64,000 nucleotides of DNA, taken from positions 2,914,001 through 2,978,000 of the forward strand of contig OZ017750.1 in NCBI GenBank assembly GCA_963969365.1, given 5' to 3'. Below are positions 47,863 to 63,348 of this stretch, piece by piece. Each line of letters begins with the position of its first letter. Positions within the stretch are counted from its first letter, which is position 1. This DNA comes from Asterochloris sp. CNOR1. Lineage: Eukaryota > Chlorophyta > Trebouxiophyceae > Trebouxiales > Trebouxiaceae. The position numbers and the translations under genes were made by a program. The notes under the pieces are model-generated. The model made no database searches, was not told the origin of the DNA, and saw only the letters and a list, made by a program, of their open reading frames with translations.

Positions 47863-50800
47863 ATGGAGGGATCTGACCTGAAGCCGGCCAACCCCTTTGG
47901 CCTGGGGTTCAGCTTTGATCCCAGTTACCTGGAGCCCCTTCCACTCATTGGTGACACCAAAGGGCCAGAGAGCAACCTCAGCTGGGATGCAGTAGTATCT
48001 GCAGTTGAGCCGGATGTGCTGGCTGACTTCAAGGGGGCCCAGCCTACTTACCCAGACATGGACTTGAGCGCCCTGCAGCGTGATAAAGCCACCAGCAGCA
48101 GCGGCAACAGCCTGGATGCTGCTGGCACTGCAATCCCAGCCAATGGCCTCCTGGTGAGGCTGCAGGGGTGCTCTGCATCCCAGATGGCTTGGCTGCCAGT
48201 CCCTGTCCAGAAACCAAGCTGCACTCCCTTGTGCACCACAATATCACTGAGGGAGGCGGGAAAGGAGGGGGGGCGCAGCAGGAGAATGGCCAAGTGACAG
48301 GCTCACTGAGGGTGGCAACCCTAGCCATGGATGGCCTGTCATGCATGAGCTGATGCCCTCAGCGCCAGCAGATGCGTGTAGGCACAGCAGCTACCACGCC
48401 ATGCTGCCTGCGCCTGCAGGAGCCCGACTGGCAGACTGCCAGCTTCCGCGCCTTCCAGGTGGGGGCGCCCCTGCCCGGCGTCGATGAGGACCTGCAGGAC
48501 CCGCTGTGCGACATGACATGGCTGCCAGACTCCGAGGCCCCCCACGCACCAGCAGAGGGTGGCAAGAAGAAAGCGCCTGCGGGGGAGGCCCACAAGCGGG
48601 CGCAGCGCAAGTATCGGGAGCGCCAGAAGGCATGCTTTGCCTTGCCTTTTCTGTACATCTATCATGCTTTGTGCCTTGCAGAGCACTCACAGTAGTCCAG
48701 TCTGGTCTTCAGGAAAGGGAGCAGGCACCATGTGCTAGCTTGCTGAGTGTCTCGGGGAACCAGTCACTCTAGCTGCGTTCCCCTGTCGATTCCAATGAGC
48801 ATAGCAGCTGCCACCTGCCGGCAGCAAGCCCACCTGCCGGCATGCAGTGCCTGGCGGACTCATGTCGCCCTTCAGAGGTTCGTCGAAAGGTGTAAGCGGT
48901 CAGCTGCCCATGTTGTGCCCTGCAGCACCGCCTGGAGCAGGCAGAGCGGTTGAATGCACAGCTGGAGGCCAAGGTGGCGCAGCTGGAGCTGCAGCAGAAG
49001 AGCCTGCAGGCGCAGAACGAGATCCTTTCCAAGGTGGGCTGGGCCACTGCTTCCGACAAGGGTGGAGGACCAGACTCTTCTCCTGTATTTGCTTGTCTTA
49101 TTGTGGGCTGGGATCATCATGTCAGGGAGGCCGCAATCTACTGCATGCTGTAGGGACTGGCTGGGTGCATGTGCAGGCTGGCACAGCCAGCCTTCTCAAG
49201 GGCCGTTTGTAGGCCAGCAAGGACATGCTGTGCTCCTGCACTCAACTGTGATGCTGAGCACCCGCTCACTGCAGTGCATGTACTGCACTGCACCTACAAC
49301 GTGGTCTCAAGTGGTGCCCCTTTGCACAGTCCTGCCTCATCACTGCTGGTGTGCAGGTCTCGCAAGTGAAGCAGTAGAGCACTGTGCATCTCAAGCATGC
49401 ATGGCTGAACTGCCGTCTCATATAGTTCACATGGTCAGAAACGGCAAGGCAATCTCGCATGGGCCGCCACTGCTGCACAAGTTATGCAAATGGCTGGGGA
49501 GTACTGTGCATTTCAAGCACCCACTGCTGAGAAATTTACACCGCTGCAGAGACAGGGCAGTCTCCCATAGGCCCGCTGCTGCGGTGCAGGTTGCACAGAT
49601 GAGGCAGGGGGTGAACGGAGCATCTGACAGTGCGCCACAGCCAGCGCCGCTGGCAGAAGCCAGTGCAGAGGACCAGCTCGTGGCTGCGACGGAGCGGCTG
49701 CTGATCAAGGGGTGGGGGGTGGGACAGACGGTAAGCATAAAACTGCTGTAGGCTTCCCATGGCCCTGAGGCAATCATCTTCCCGCAAATTGCCACAGCTT
49801 GGGCGAGATGTCCATGAACAATGTGCACTTGCTGCAATCCGCCCAGCACAGTGCTCTGCTGGTATCTGAGGTCCGGGAAACAGACCTGCGGCTTTGCCGT
49901 GTGATGTTGTGTGCTCACAGTCCTGACGCCGCTGTGCAGGTGCGCATTACAGTCAAGCAGCCCTGGCGCACAGTGACGCGGCAGGCCATCCGAGACATGA
50001 GTAAAGAGGAGTTCCGAGAGTTGTACAATGTAAGTGTCAGGCTGCTTGTTGGCTAGACTGCATGGCCTCTATTACTCTGCGCAGCCCCTCTGGCCCTGCC
50101 TGTATTGTGCGCAGCCCCTCTGACCCTGCCTGTTCTCTAGGCAGCCTCACTTACCCTGCTTCTTCTCTTAAGCCGCCTGTTGTCCTGCCTATCCTCCGCG
50201 CTGCCTCATATCTGGGCTGCCTCTTACCTTGGTGCCTCTCCATTCCTTTGTGAGCCCTGCATGATAAACAACTTGCAACAGTCCATTCTGGGTCACAGGC
50301 CAATAAGGGTGTTGAGGGCTGCACATTTTTGACATGGCGCATGCTCTTGTCTTGTCACACGCTTTGAGCATTTGGGATTACAGCCCTGTGCGATGCTCAC
50401 ATTCTGGGCTGTCATCACTAGGGGCACGCAGGTTGAGCACAGCAGGACTTGCCCTCTCTGCTGACTTGGGTGCTTAAAGGCAACAGGATTATGGGGGCAG
50501 CTCTCTCTCCTCAAAGTGCTTGCCTTGTAGCCTGGTGGCAGCCCCGGGGTGTACTAATAAGATCTTCCATTGAGGTTGTCTGTTCATGGACTGGCTGATG
50601 CCTGCAGACCTATGTGAACGAGATAGCAGCCGCACTGGTGGAGTCAGCTGGTGACGAAAACCACCCTGGCAGGAAGCGTATTACAGAGCTCAGTAATGAG
50701 AGCGAAGTCGTCTTTGTGGTAAGTGTTCAGCCTGCAGCGCGCCCACAGTCGCAGACATCAGCCGTGTGCTGGGGTGATCAGGACTGCCTGTCGAGAGTTG

Positions 50801-53171
50801 TGCCTGGCAGCTTCTGCTTTTCTGTTGCCTCACCTGAGAAGCCCAGCTTATAACTAGGCTTAACCCCTGTCTGCATGAAGCTATCACTTTCAGCAACTCA
50901 AGGAGCATTGCGAGCTGGAACAGAGTGGGTCAGGGCACCTCCTGCCCCGCTTGCTCAGCGACTAAGGATCAAGTGTTGCCAGCCCCATGCACTTGTGGGT
51001 GCGTTGCCTTTTGGAGGCGGTGTGCATCTGGGGCCATGCTGAGCTCCTCATTGCGGCTGTGCAGGGCTAAGCAGGCTGCACGGTGTTGGCTGCAGCGTGC
51101 CTGCTCCCAAACGGCAACGACCTGGCAGCACAGGCTGCAGCCATGCTGCCCAATGCATGTTGTTTGCAGCCCAGTTCCTGCCGTGCTATGCATCAGCTGT
51201 GCCCTGGATCAGCCTGGTTTCTGCACATTGCAACCCCACACTCACGTGCTGAAGGTGCACTGGTGTGACGACGCCAAGTCCCTCATCAGCTTGATGTGTC
51301 TGTTGCACCTGCGCCTGCACCTGTTTCCTGGTCTGTCAAAGGCTATGCACTGCAACAGGGCCGTCTTTGCCTTCCACCTGCAGGGCTGGAGTGCCTGAGG
51401 CAGCAGCTGTCAAGCAAGCGTGCAGGCCTACAAGGTCAAATGTGATCCCAGACCACCTCACCGGCTCTGGTGCATGCAGATCAAAGCCCTGGGGTGCTCA
51501 GACCATCTCCACTTTGTGCGGTCCGTCAACATCGGGTGTGGGACCAACCACTGGAAGGGCATTTCCCAGAACCAGGCGTACTGGGAGTCAGTTGTGGTGG
51601 GGCTGTCCATCTACATTGCCTGCTGCAAACAGGCAGGCTGAGCCGTGTGAATGGCGTCTTAGCCTGCCGGGAGTGGGTGTCTTCTGCCTGGCGGCCCTGT
51701 TCAGGCAACTGCTGCCAGGCTGCTTCCCCTGCTGCAATAACAAAGATCTCCCTTGCCACATATGTTGGCTGCTCGCAAAACGCAGCAGCCCCGTCATGCT
51801 CTAGATCATGTGGTTGTGAGACCCAGCGTGCGCTGAGCCATGTCCTTTTCCACATGCAGCGGGCCATCAACTTGACCCCCGCACAGGTTGAGGACTGCAT
51901 CGCGCTGCGGGTGTGCTACCTGCAGAAGTTAGCACAGGTGCTCAAGCGGCGCAAGCAGATCACCACACGTCTGGCTTGGGTGGAGGACCACTCACTCTCC
52001 CACACAGGTAGAGGGCTTGATCCTCTGGCAGATGCCTGGAAATCAAGCCGCAGACAGGTCCCCAACTGCCGTCACACAGCATGCAGAAGATGCATGGCCT
52101 GAGCCGAACAACCCACTTCTGCAGGAGGTGTGCTGCCACGTTGTCTTCTATAAACCAGATATGACAGCTTGACATGCAGCAGAGACGGTGTCTGTGCTGC
52201 ATGAGGCTTGCTGATGCATGGCACTTGCACTGAGCATCCTCTGGCTTCATGCTGTGGCATTGCAGAGCAGTACACATACATCCCAGCCTGCAGGCCCTGT
52301 GCAGCCCATGAAGGAGCAGCATGCTAAGGCTCCTGAAAAGGATGCTGCAGTCATGGCCTCTCATGCATTGTTCTCGAGTTGACTCACACATTCGCATCTG
52401 CTGACGGAAGGCTCAGACGCGACCTTTGATGAGTTGTGTGACGTGCTGCAGACGCCACATTGCGCTTTGACCAGGCCTCCAACGACATGAGGAGCTTGAA
52501 AGACTCCTTCCAGGAGGAGTACAGGCTTTTCATGCACATTTATGCAATCCAGTCCCAGGGCATCCGCACAGGGTATCAGAGTGGAGTCGCAACTGTTCAG
52601 TGTCACCCATGGTGCCCAGACGGTGAGCGGCGCGGAAGTGCTTTCAGGGTGGCTGTTGCACATAAGCAAGACTGCGCAGCTGCCTCAGCTGGCAGCACTG
52701 AATGCGCTGCCCTCTCAGGTGTTTGTGTGGACTACCCGGCTGGGCGTCATGACTACCTGGCTCTTTTGAGCTGGGTGGCCTTATGCCAGCTCGATGGATC
52801 TTGCTGTCTGCCATGAACTGTCTGTTGCAGGTGTGGGCATGTGGGACTGAGGCTGGCCGACATGGTCAATACCATTACCCCACTCACAGCCAAAGTACGG
52901 CTCGATATGAGTCTCCCCTGCAGGCGTGGGCATCATGGACTACCTGGCACATAAAGCTGGGCATCCTCCAGCCAACGTGGTCATGGAGGAGGAGGTGAAC
53001 GAGGATCTGGTGGACCTGCGGTGGGCAGCCATGTCCAGCTACGTGGACAGCCTATCGCCGGCGCAGTTGGACGACCATGTCAGCGTGATCAAGCACCTCA
53101 GGCAGTTCCTGCTGGCCCATGGCGCGGGGCCTGAGGCCATGCCGGCATACCACACAGATTCCTGCGCCTGA
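47863..53171 (+). CDS. bZIP transcription factor
   Basis: A nuclear DNA-binding protein. It starts at MEGSDLKPANPFGLGFSFD (47863). Exon 1 is acidic and Pro-rich. The next exon has EPDWQTASFRAFQVG, LCDMTWLPDSEAPHAP and the basic region AHKRAQRKYRERQK. After an intron the zipper follows as HRLEQAERLNAQLEAKVAQL with ELQQKSLQAQNEIL. Later exons are helical: VAQMRQGVNG, ERLLIKGWGVGQT, RITVKQPWRTVTRQAIRDMS, FRELYN, YVNEIAAALVESAGDENHPG, AINLTPAQVEDCIALRVCYL, RKQITTRLAWVEDHSL, RFDQASNDMRSLKDSFQEEY, GVGIMDYLAHKAGHPPANVV and LSPAQLDDHVSVIKHLRQFL, with a stop at 53171. The basic region resembles the Yap/algal AQRxYRERQ form, with His at the usual invariant Asn position. Some internal exon limits are uncertain, so the middle of the protein is approximate. 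Confidence 0.84.
49250..49620 (+). repeat. Three ~125-bp tandem units ending at a bZIP exon start
   Basis: Units end at about 49367, 49499 and 49612. The last contains the true acceptor GCGGTGCAG followed by the exon VAQMRQGVNG. Shared blocks include CACTGTGCATCTCAAGCA (49379) against TACTGTGCATTTCAAGCA (about 49502), and GGCAATCTCGCATGGGCC (about 49447) against GGCAGTCTCCCATAGGCC (about 49556). The earliest unit is the most decayed. Confidence 0.78.
50079..50240 (+). repeat. Short ~29-bp tandem repeat in bZIP intron
   Basis: About five diverging units built on GCAGCCCCTCTGRCCCTGCC occur in a pyrimidine-rich tract. The first two units are nearly identical, later ones degenerate. Confidence 0.65.
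52715..52975 (+). repeat. Copies of last-exon start in bZIP gene
   Basis: The true start (CTGCAG/GCGTGGGCATCATGGACTAC at about 52921) is preceded by copies at 52829-52870 (GCAG/GTGTGGGCATGTGGGACTG) and 52717-52770 (CAG/GTGTTTGTGTGGACTACC, then GGGCGTCATGACTACCTGGC). Confidence 0.7.
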
Positions 53172-55397
53172 ATTTTGCTGGCGCAGAATTGCATGCACGT
53201 CAAGCACAGGCGCCAGCCCCTCCTACAGCGTTGCCACCTCCTTGATTGCTCTGCTGGCGCAATAATGTGCTGGCAAACCAATTGGGTCCCAACGTCAGCT
53301 GCATGCATGAAGTTCGACGGCCTTGCTATTGCGCGGCCATGCTAGCAAATAACACAGGCGGCGGCCCTAAGCATTGAGGCCTGGGGCAGATCCTGCTGGC
53401 CAAGTGCGCGACATAAAGAGCCATGCTAGCGTGTCACACAGTTTAGATAGCACTTTTGGAATGCTTATCGAAATTGCAGTGTCCATCCTCCTGTGGGTGA
53501 CCTTTCCCTACATTATTCCCCGTGCTGATTTCCTGTATGTGCACATCAGCGCTCAACCTCAGCACCAATGCCCACTTTGTGTTCGCGCGTCTGCCACCAC
53601 AAACCCTGAGAATACGATGGGCTAGCAGTGTATAAAATGTTTCAGCCCATGACATGCATGATTTACAGGATGCAGATGCAGGCCAACAATAGATTCAACA
53701 CATAACAGTCACATTCACTTGCACAAATTGCAGTCATCAGTTTCCAAATGCTCTATTATTGCCCAAAGGCTTCTGGAGGTGGGGGCAGCAGCTGAGAGCC
53801 GCGTGAGTCTAGGAAAGCTGTGAGAGCCAGATAAATCACCTGCAGCGCAGGGGGCAATTTAGAAATCAGCCACTAGCAGTGAATCACTGTCTGCGCATCT
53901 AAGACCCACCCCAAAAGCGACAGACACGAAGCCCGTGATGACAGCAGTGCGCTGCCCCTTGGCCACCTTTGCATCCTCCTCTTTCTGGCTTTCACCTGCA
54001 TGAAGGCATTCAAGTGCATGGTGGAGGCACAGCAGGGCTCAAGCTGTGAGAGCGGCAGCAGCTCACCAGACGGCTTATTTGAGGTGTCTCCTGGGCTTGC
54101 ATCTTCTTGCCTGACCCAGGGTGGCTCCTGCAATTGGGTGTGGCCGCATGAAGTGGCCATGGCGAGCAGCATGCCATCAGCGTCAGTTGCCGCACCTCTG
54201 CTCTGCATTTCAGCGGTCTCCTGCCTGGCTGGCACCTGCATTGCCATGGTGGAACATCGACAATGACGCAGGTGCTTCATGTCAGACCAGCTTGGACAAG
54301 GACAAAGCACCTTGCAGGCAGTCTACACGAGACTCTGGTGGTGCCTATGTGCCTGACGGAAGAGAGCCTCTGACAGTGTGCTAAATTGACACAGGCCGTT
54401 GATCTGCCAGACAATTGGGCTGCTGACATGATGAGATGTGTTGCCAAACCCTCCTGAGGTTCCAATCCGAAAAGGGTGTCAGATCAGGAACCCTAATGAT
54501 TGCTGCAGTGCCAGCGATGTTGACGAGCAGCAGGCAATCCGTTGCACACCAATTTGCTGGCAGCCGCTGCGCTGCAAGCCATATTCCTTTGAGAAGGGGA
54601 AGGCTAATTACAGCAGCCAAGCAGAAGCTCGACAATAAGCGGAAACAGCCCGTGAAGTATGGCAAAGATTGGTCAGTCAGAGGAAGTTGGAAAGCTTCTT
54701 TTGCATGCTGACATTTGCGCAAGCCTGGTCTGCCTTGCATGGCGCAGGTTTTCTGCCACAAGAGAGAGGCCCAGGACTGTAAAAGAGGAGATCGGTGAGG
54801 TCTTTTGCTCACTAATTGCTGCAACTGCAAGGCCATTTCCTCTCTGGCCCTAAAACAACATGTTTTGCAGCATGGAGGAAACAGGCTAACTGGGAAGCAA
54901 ACAATGGCCGGTGCGTGCCGGAGATTGTGCCCGTTTGGTGCCAACGCTACCTTTCAAGCTGGCGCTGTCTGCTCTGCAGTGAACGCAAAGACCTCTACAC
55001 TGACGCATGGGCAGGAGACAGTGAGTGCTGTGGTGTTGTCTAGTACCGAGGCATTTCATGCTGCAGCTGACTCTGCAAGCTGTCCTGCCTGCAGAGTGGA
55101 AGGGCAGCAAGTTTAACATACTATCCCTGGTTGTCATTCTATTCCTTTTGACTCCAGTTGCAGGTGCTTACATGGCCGCATACACAAGTTCATGATCTGT
55201 AAAGATCCAGACCGGTCTCTTTGTTGCAGGTCTAGTCTTTGCATATTTTACCTATGGAAGTCTCTGGGGCTGAGCAGCAATTTTGAGTTTTCAGAAGCAG
55301 CCACTGAATCAGGCAGCTTGCAGCATTCATGAATTGTTGAGAGCGTGCATTGCACCAAATGCATGAAACATGGGAAGACAGCAGGTGACATTGCCCC
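53172..55397. other. 2.2-kb unresolved region between bZIP and TTC1 genes
   Basis: The left part (53340-53870) is AT-richer and looks like 3' UTR or intergenic. A minus-strand TGTAA (55168-55172) fits the end of TTC1. A plus-strand TGTAA at 55198-55202 would fit a plus-strand transcript ending near 55116, where an open frame ends (PACRVEGQQV). Minus-strand open frames at 53873-54310 and 54381-54944 are Cys/Ser-rich and resemble nothing I know. A small unassigned gene may lie at about 54430-55116, but I cannot support a model. Confidence 0.35.
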
Positions 55398-57598
55398 TCA
55401 CTGGCCAAAGTTGATGCTGTAAGCGCCTGTGCTGGGGTCCTTAGTGGCCTTGAAATTGTCCAACGACATGCCAAACTTGCCCAACACTGAGTTGCCCAAG
55501 TCCTTGAGCTTGCCTGGAGACAGGAGATTGCAGAGGAAGTGGGGTACTGCATGCGTGCACCACTAAAAGCTTGGCAATGCTGGCACATTCTAACAGGGCT
55601 GCACACATGAAGCAATATATTGCATCATGGCTGCAGCAGTCAAATGCAACACGATTCTTCCAGGATGCAGGGCCCTGTTGCACACAAGTGGTGCACCCAT
55701 CACTGAGAGGTCCACTGCCATGCCTCACCCAGCATTTCGTCCTTCATTTTCTCCCGCTCTTGCTCCACAACAGGAGTCAGGCGGGTGACAGTGGCTCGGG
55801 CCACAGGATCGCTGGGGCTGAGCTCCTGAATCTGCAACACCCACGCGGGATGGTGGATATGAGACAGAGTGTGTTGCACCTGCGAAGCAGCTGAGCTGCT
55901 CAAGGCGCCAGAGGATACAGCTGGGGCTGAGCTGCCAGATGGGCAATTAGCAGAGCACGCAGTCACGACAGGCAACTTCTGTGCAGTACCTGTGCTGCTC
56001 AGGAAGCCACTGGGCTGAACCTAGCTCTCAACTGCTTTGACTGAGCTCTCAAGTCTCGTAGTCAGCAACATGGGTGATGATGGGTTGCTCATTCCTGGCT
56101 ATGGAAAGCAGAACATGTGCTCTGCTGTCAGCAGTTGAGTGATTCTGCCAGGAAGAGCAGTCTGGCATGTGAGTAACCCCTGCACAGCGGCAGCACAGTC
56201 TGCCAAGACGCCCAGCTTTGTGGTTCTCCATACCTTCATTGCATCCTTCAGCGCACGCTCATGGTCCCCCAGCGCCTCATACGCCTTGCAGCGCCGGTGC
56301 CAGGCCTTCAGGTAGCCCCCATCAATGTTAATGGCCTCGGTGCAGTCCCGCGCAGCATTCTGCCAATGGCGCATCTCCATGAAGCAGGCTGCGCGGTTTG
56401 CGTACAGGGTTGCCCGCTGCTGGCTGCCAGGCAGGGCATGGTCCAACCCCTCTGCATACTTGTTCTGCAGCGGGAAGACAGGTTCCATCAGCCTGCTGCC
56501 GGTTGGGCATGCTCAAGCCCTCTGTTCACATGCCCTGCAAAGCAAATGCTTGATGTCAGCTAAGTGGCTCCTTTGAGTCCACTGCGTGTTGCCTGGCCAG
56601 GATCTGTCCATGTTAGCTCTGCAGCAGAAGCACAAGGCGTGTCAATGCTGCTGCCGGATGACTGGCAGGCGGCGGGCAGAGCCTAGGCTAGGCTCTTCTG
56701 GCAGCACTGACCGCACTGGGACTCAGGCGACCACACATGCGGTGCTATTGCCGAGTCAGCAGTTCGTGCCTGACTAGCAAAGCTGGTGGCCCTCACCGCT
56801 GATGCCTCCCAGTTGCGCTGTTTGAACTGGGTGTTGCCATCGAGCTTGCACAGCTCTGCCATCTCCTCCAGCTCCTGCATCACGGTGAAGTAGGTTGTTG
56901 CAACTGTTGCCGCAGCATATCTGGAGCTCGATTCTGCTGATTGATGGCCTCAGCATGCAGCATGGCATCTGTGCATCCAGAGTCTACTGCAGCAGGAGGT
57001 GCAGGCTGCAATGCTGCTGAGGCACGTGGCTTTATGTCCCTGCAGCTGTACACATCAGCTCCCACTGCAGCAACTGCTCAGGTCTGGACAGACTGCTGGC
57101 AGTGTCCAGGGTGCAGTCGCGATCAGGCCTCACCTCTTTCTGCTGCTCAGTGAGCTCAGGAGGAGCAGACGCAGCTTGGTCCACACCCTCAGGCTCCTGG
57201 ACCTGTGCTGTGCTGGCTGCTGCTGCCTGGCCTGCGTCTGGCTCTGCTGTGAACACAGACGAAGGCTCTGGGGCCTCAGACTCAGGTTGGTCCTCGACTG
57301 TTACTGCAGCCTTTCCTGCTTGTGCATTATCCCTGGGGTTCAGAGGCTCTGTGTATGAGGGCTGTGCAGCCTGAGAGCCTCGTGTGGCGTGCACGGCCTT
57401 GTCCAGCTTGGCGCTAGATGCTGAGCCCTGCTCAGAAGGGGCCTGGGCGGAGGAGGGTGCTGTAACAGAGGCCTGGTGGTCATCCTCTGCGTCATGGAAC
57501 TCATCAGGCTCTGATACTGCGTCTTCCTCAGCAGCATCATGCCATTCCTCGGAATGGATCTTGCTGTGATCCTCGTGACGGGGCTGAGCTGACTGCAT
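55398..57598 (-). CDS. TTC1: TTC1-type tetratricopeptide co-chaperone
   Basis: Starts at the ATG at 57598 (MQSAQPRHEDHSKIHSEE) with a long acidic, Ala/Pro/Ser-rich N-terminus. Then ELEEMAELCKLDGNTQFKQR (first TPR helix, near 56850), NKYAEGLDHALPGSQQRATL, YANRAACFMEMRHWQNAARD, CTEAINIDGGYLKAWHRRC and KAYEALGDHERALKDAMKV, i.e. three TPRs. The tail is IQELSPSDPVARATVTRL, EREKMKDEMLG, KLKDLGNSVLGKFGMSLDNF and STGAYSINFGQ, stop complement at 55398-55400. The tail matches the human TTC1 ending (KLKDLGN..L..FG...NF......STGSYSINF) closely, which separates it from other TPR proteins. TTC1 relatives bind HSP70/HSP90 tails and small GTPases; the same role here is inferred. Divergent from the MetRS gene 158 bases away. 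Confidence 0.9.
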
Positions 57599-57755
57599 GT
57601 TCCAGAATGCAGAAGCAATCCGATGTTAGGGCCACTTTGCCAATCTTGGGCACCTGGCCTTCTTGCTGCAAAAGCACTTAGTCCTCTCACCCCCGAGCAG
57701 ACTTCCTGCTATGCTTGAAGCTGCGACCTGCTTAAAGTGGTTTCTGTGAAGCAAC
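57599..57755. promoter_or_regulatory. Divergent promoter interval TTC1 / MetRS
   Basis: 157 bases between start codons. No TATA-like box was seen on either strand. Confidence 0.35.
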
Positions 57756-62364
<4,609 letters not shown>

Positions 62365-62496
62365 TGCAATAGCTTAAATGAGATAGCGAGACATGTCCAA
62401 TGCATGAAAATTGACACCAGGCAGGAAGGTTTGACATTCAAATTTGGCGCTGTGCATGTCGAGAGAATAGCTATACTGGTTGGTTTGTGGCCCACC

Positions 62497-63208
62497 TCAT
62501 GGATCCCACTGCAGAACATTAGTGTCTGCTCTTGCTGAGGCTGGGGCTTGGGCTGCTGCTGGGACCTGAACTGGCACTGGACTTGGCTTCCCAGCCAGCT
62601 CCATCTGCTTTCTTGCTATGACTTCAGCTGCCATTCTCCAGCTTGCTTGCCGCTGCTTGGAATTGTCAATGTCACGGTTGCCTTTCATTTGCACCTTGGG
62701 CACCTCCATCCCCATCTCCAGCAATTTCTGCGTGGCTCCAGTGCACTTGTCCCAGTACTTGACAGCTTTGTTCCACTTGTAGTCAAGCGGCTTGGTGCGG
62801 TTGCCCCAGATCTTCCTGGGGTAGCCATCTAGCTGCACTGCATATCCCTCAAGCTGGCCATCACTGTTCAGCTTGGCCTGGATCCCAGGGGGCAGCTCTG
62901 CTGGTGGCGACCAGTTTGGGTCTGGCTGCGTGCATGAAAGAGTGAAGTGAGAGGGCCAAACATGGTCATGCGGCGGTGGCAAGTGCACCAGCTGTGGGAG
63001 GCTACAAAGCAGTTGTTTAGAAGCCTGGCAAGACGCAGGCTGTGGGTTGCAGACCCACCAGGTTCTTAAGGTGCCTGTCCTGCCTGGGATGCTTGGGGTT
63101 TTTTCTGCGCTGCTCCCTGGCCTTCTGCTTGGCCTCTCTCTCCTCTTTTGTGACATGTTTCGAGTACTTGGTGCCAGTCCTCACCTGGATCTGCTCTGCC
63201 AGACCCAT
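62497..63208 (-). CDS. Hypothetical protein with very basic N-terminus
   Basis: Not recognised. Two-exon model: MGLAEQIQVRTGTKYSKHVT at 63208, then EEREAKQKAREQRRKNPKHP and DRHLKNL; an intron GTGGGT to CACGCAG; then PDPNWSPPAELPPGIQAKLN, QLEGYAVQLDGYPRKIWGNR, TKPLDYKWNKAVKYWDKCTG, EMGMEVPKVQMKGNRDIDNS and RMAAEVIARKQMELAGK, ending VLQWDP at 62497. The second exon has a well-mixed, Trp/Tyr-rich globular composition, which is unlike the Ala/Cys/His-rich shadow frames here and argues it is real. The Lys/Arg/Glu stretch in exon 1 could be a nucleic-acid or ribosome binding helix or a targeting segment. The start codon is uncertain because the frame stays open to 63262. Convergent with MetRS. Confidence 0.58.
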
Positions 63209-63348
63209 GCAGCAGCAGGGGAGGACGCTGGCTGAGGGCCTCAATATGTGCAGCCTCAGCATCGCTCACATGCCAGACTCACTTCAGATTCCTTTGCTGT
63301 GCTTTGCCCATAATTTTGCCCAGGTGCTGCTGAGGAGTCAGGACTGCA

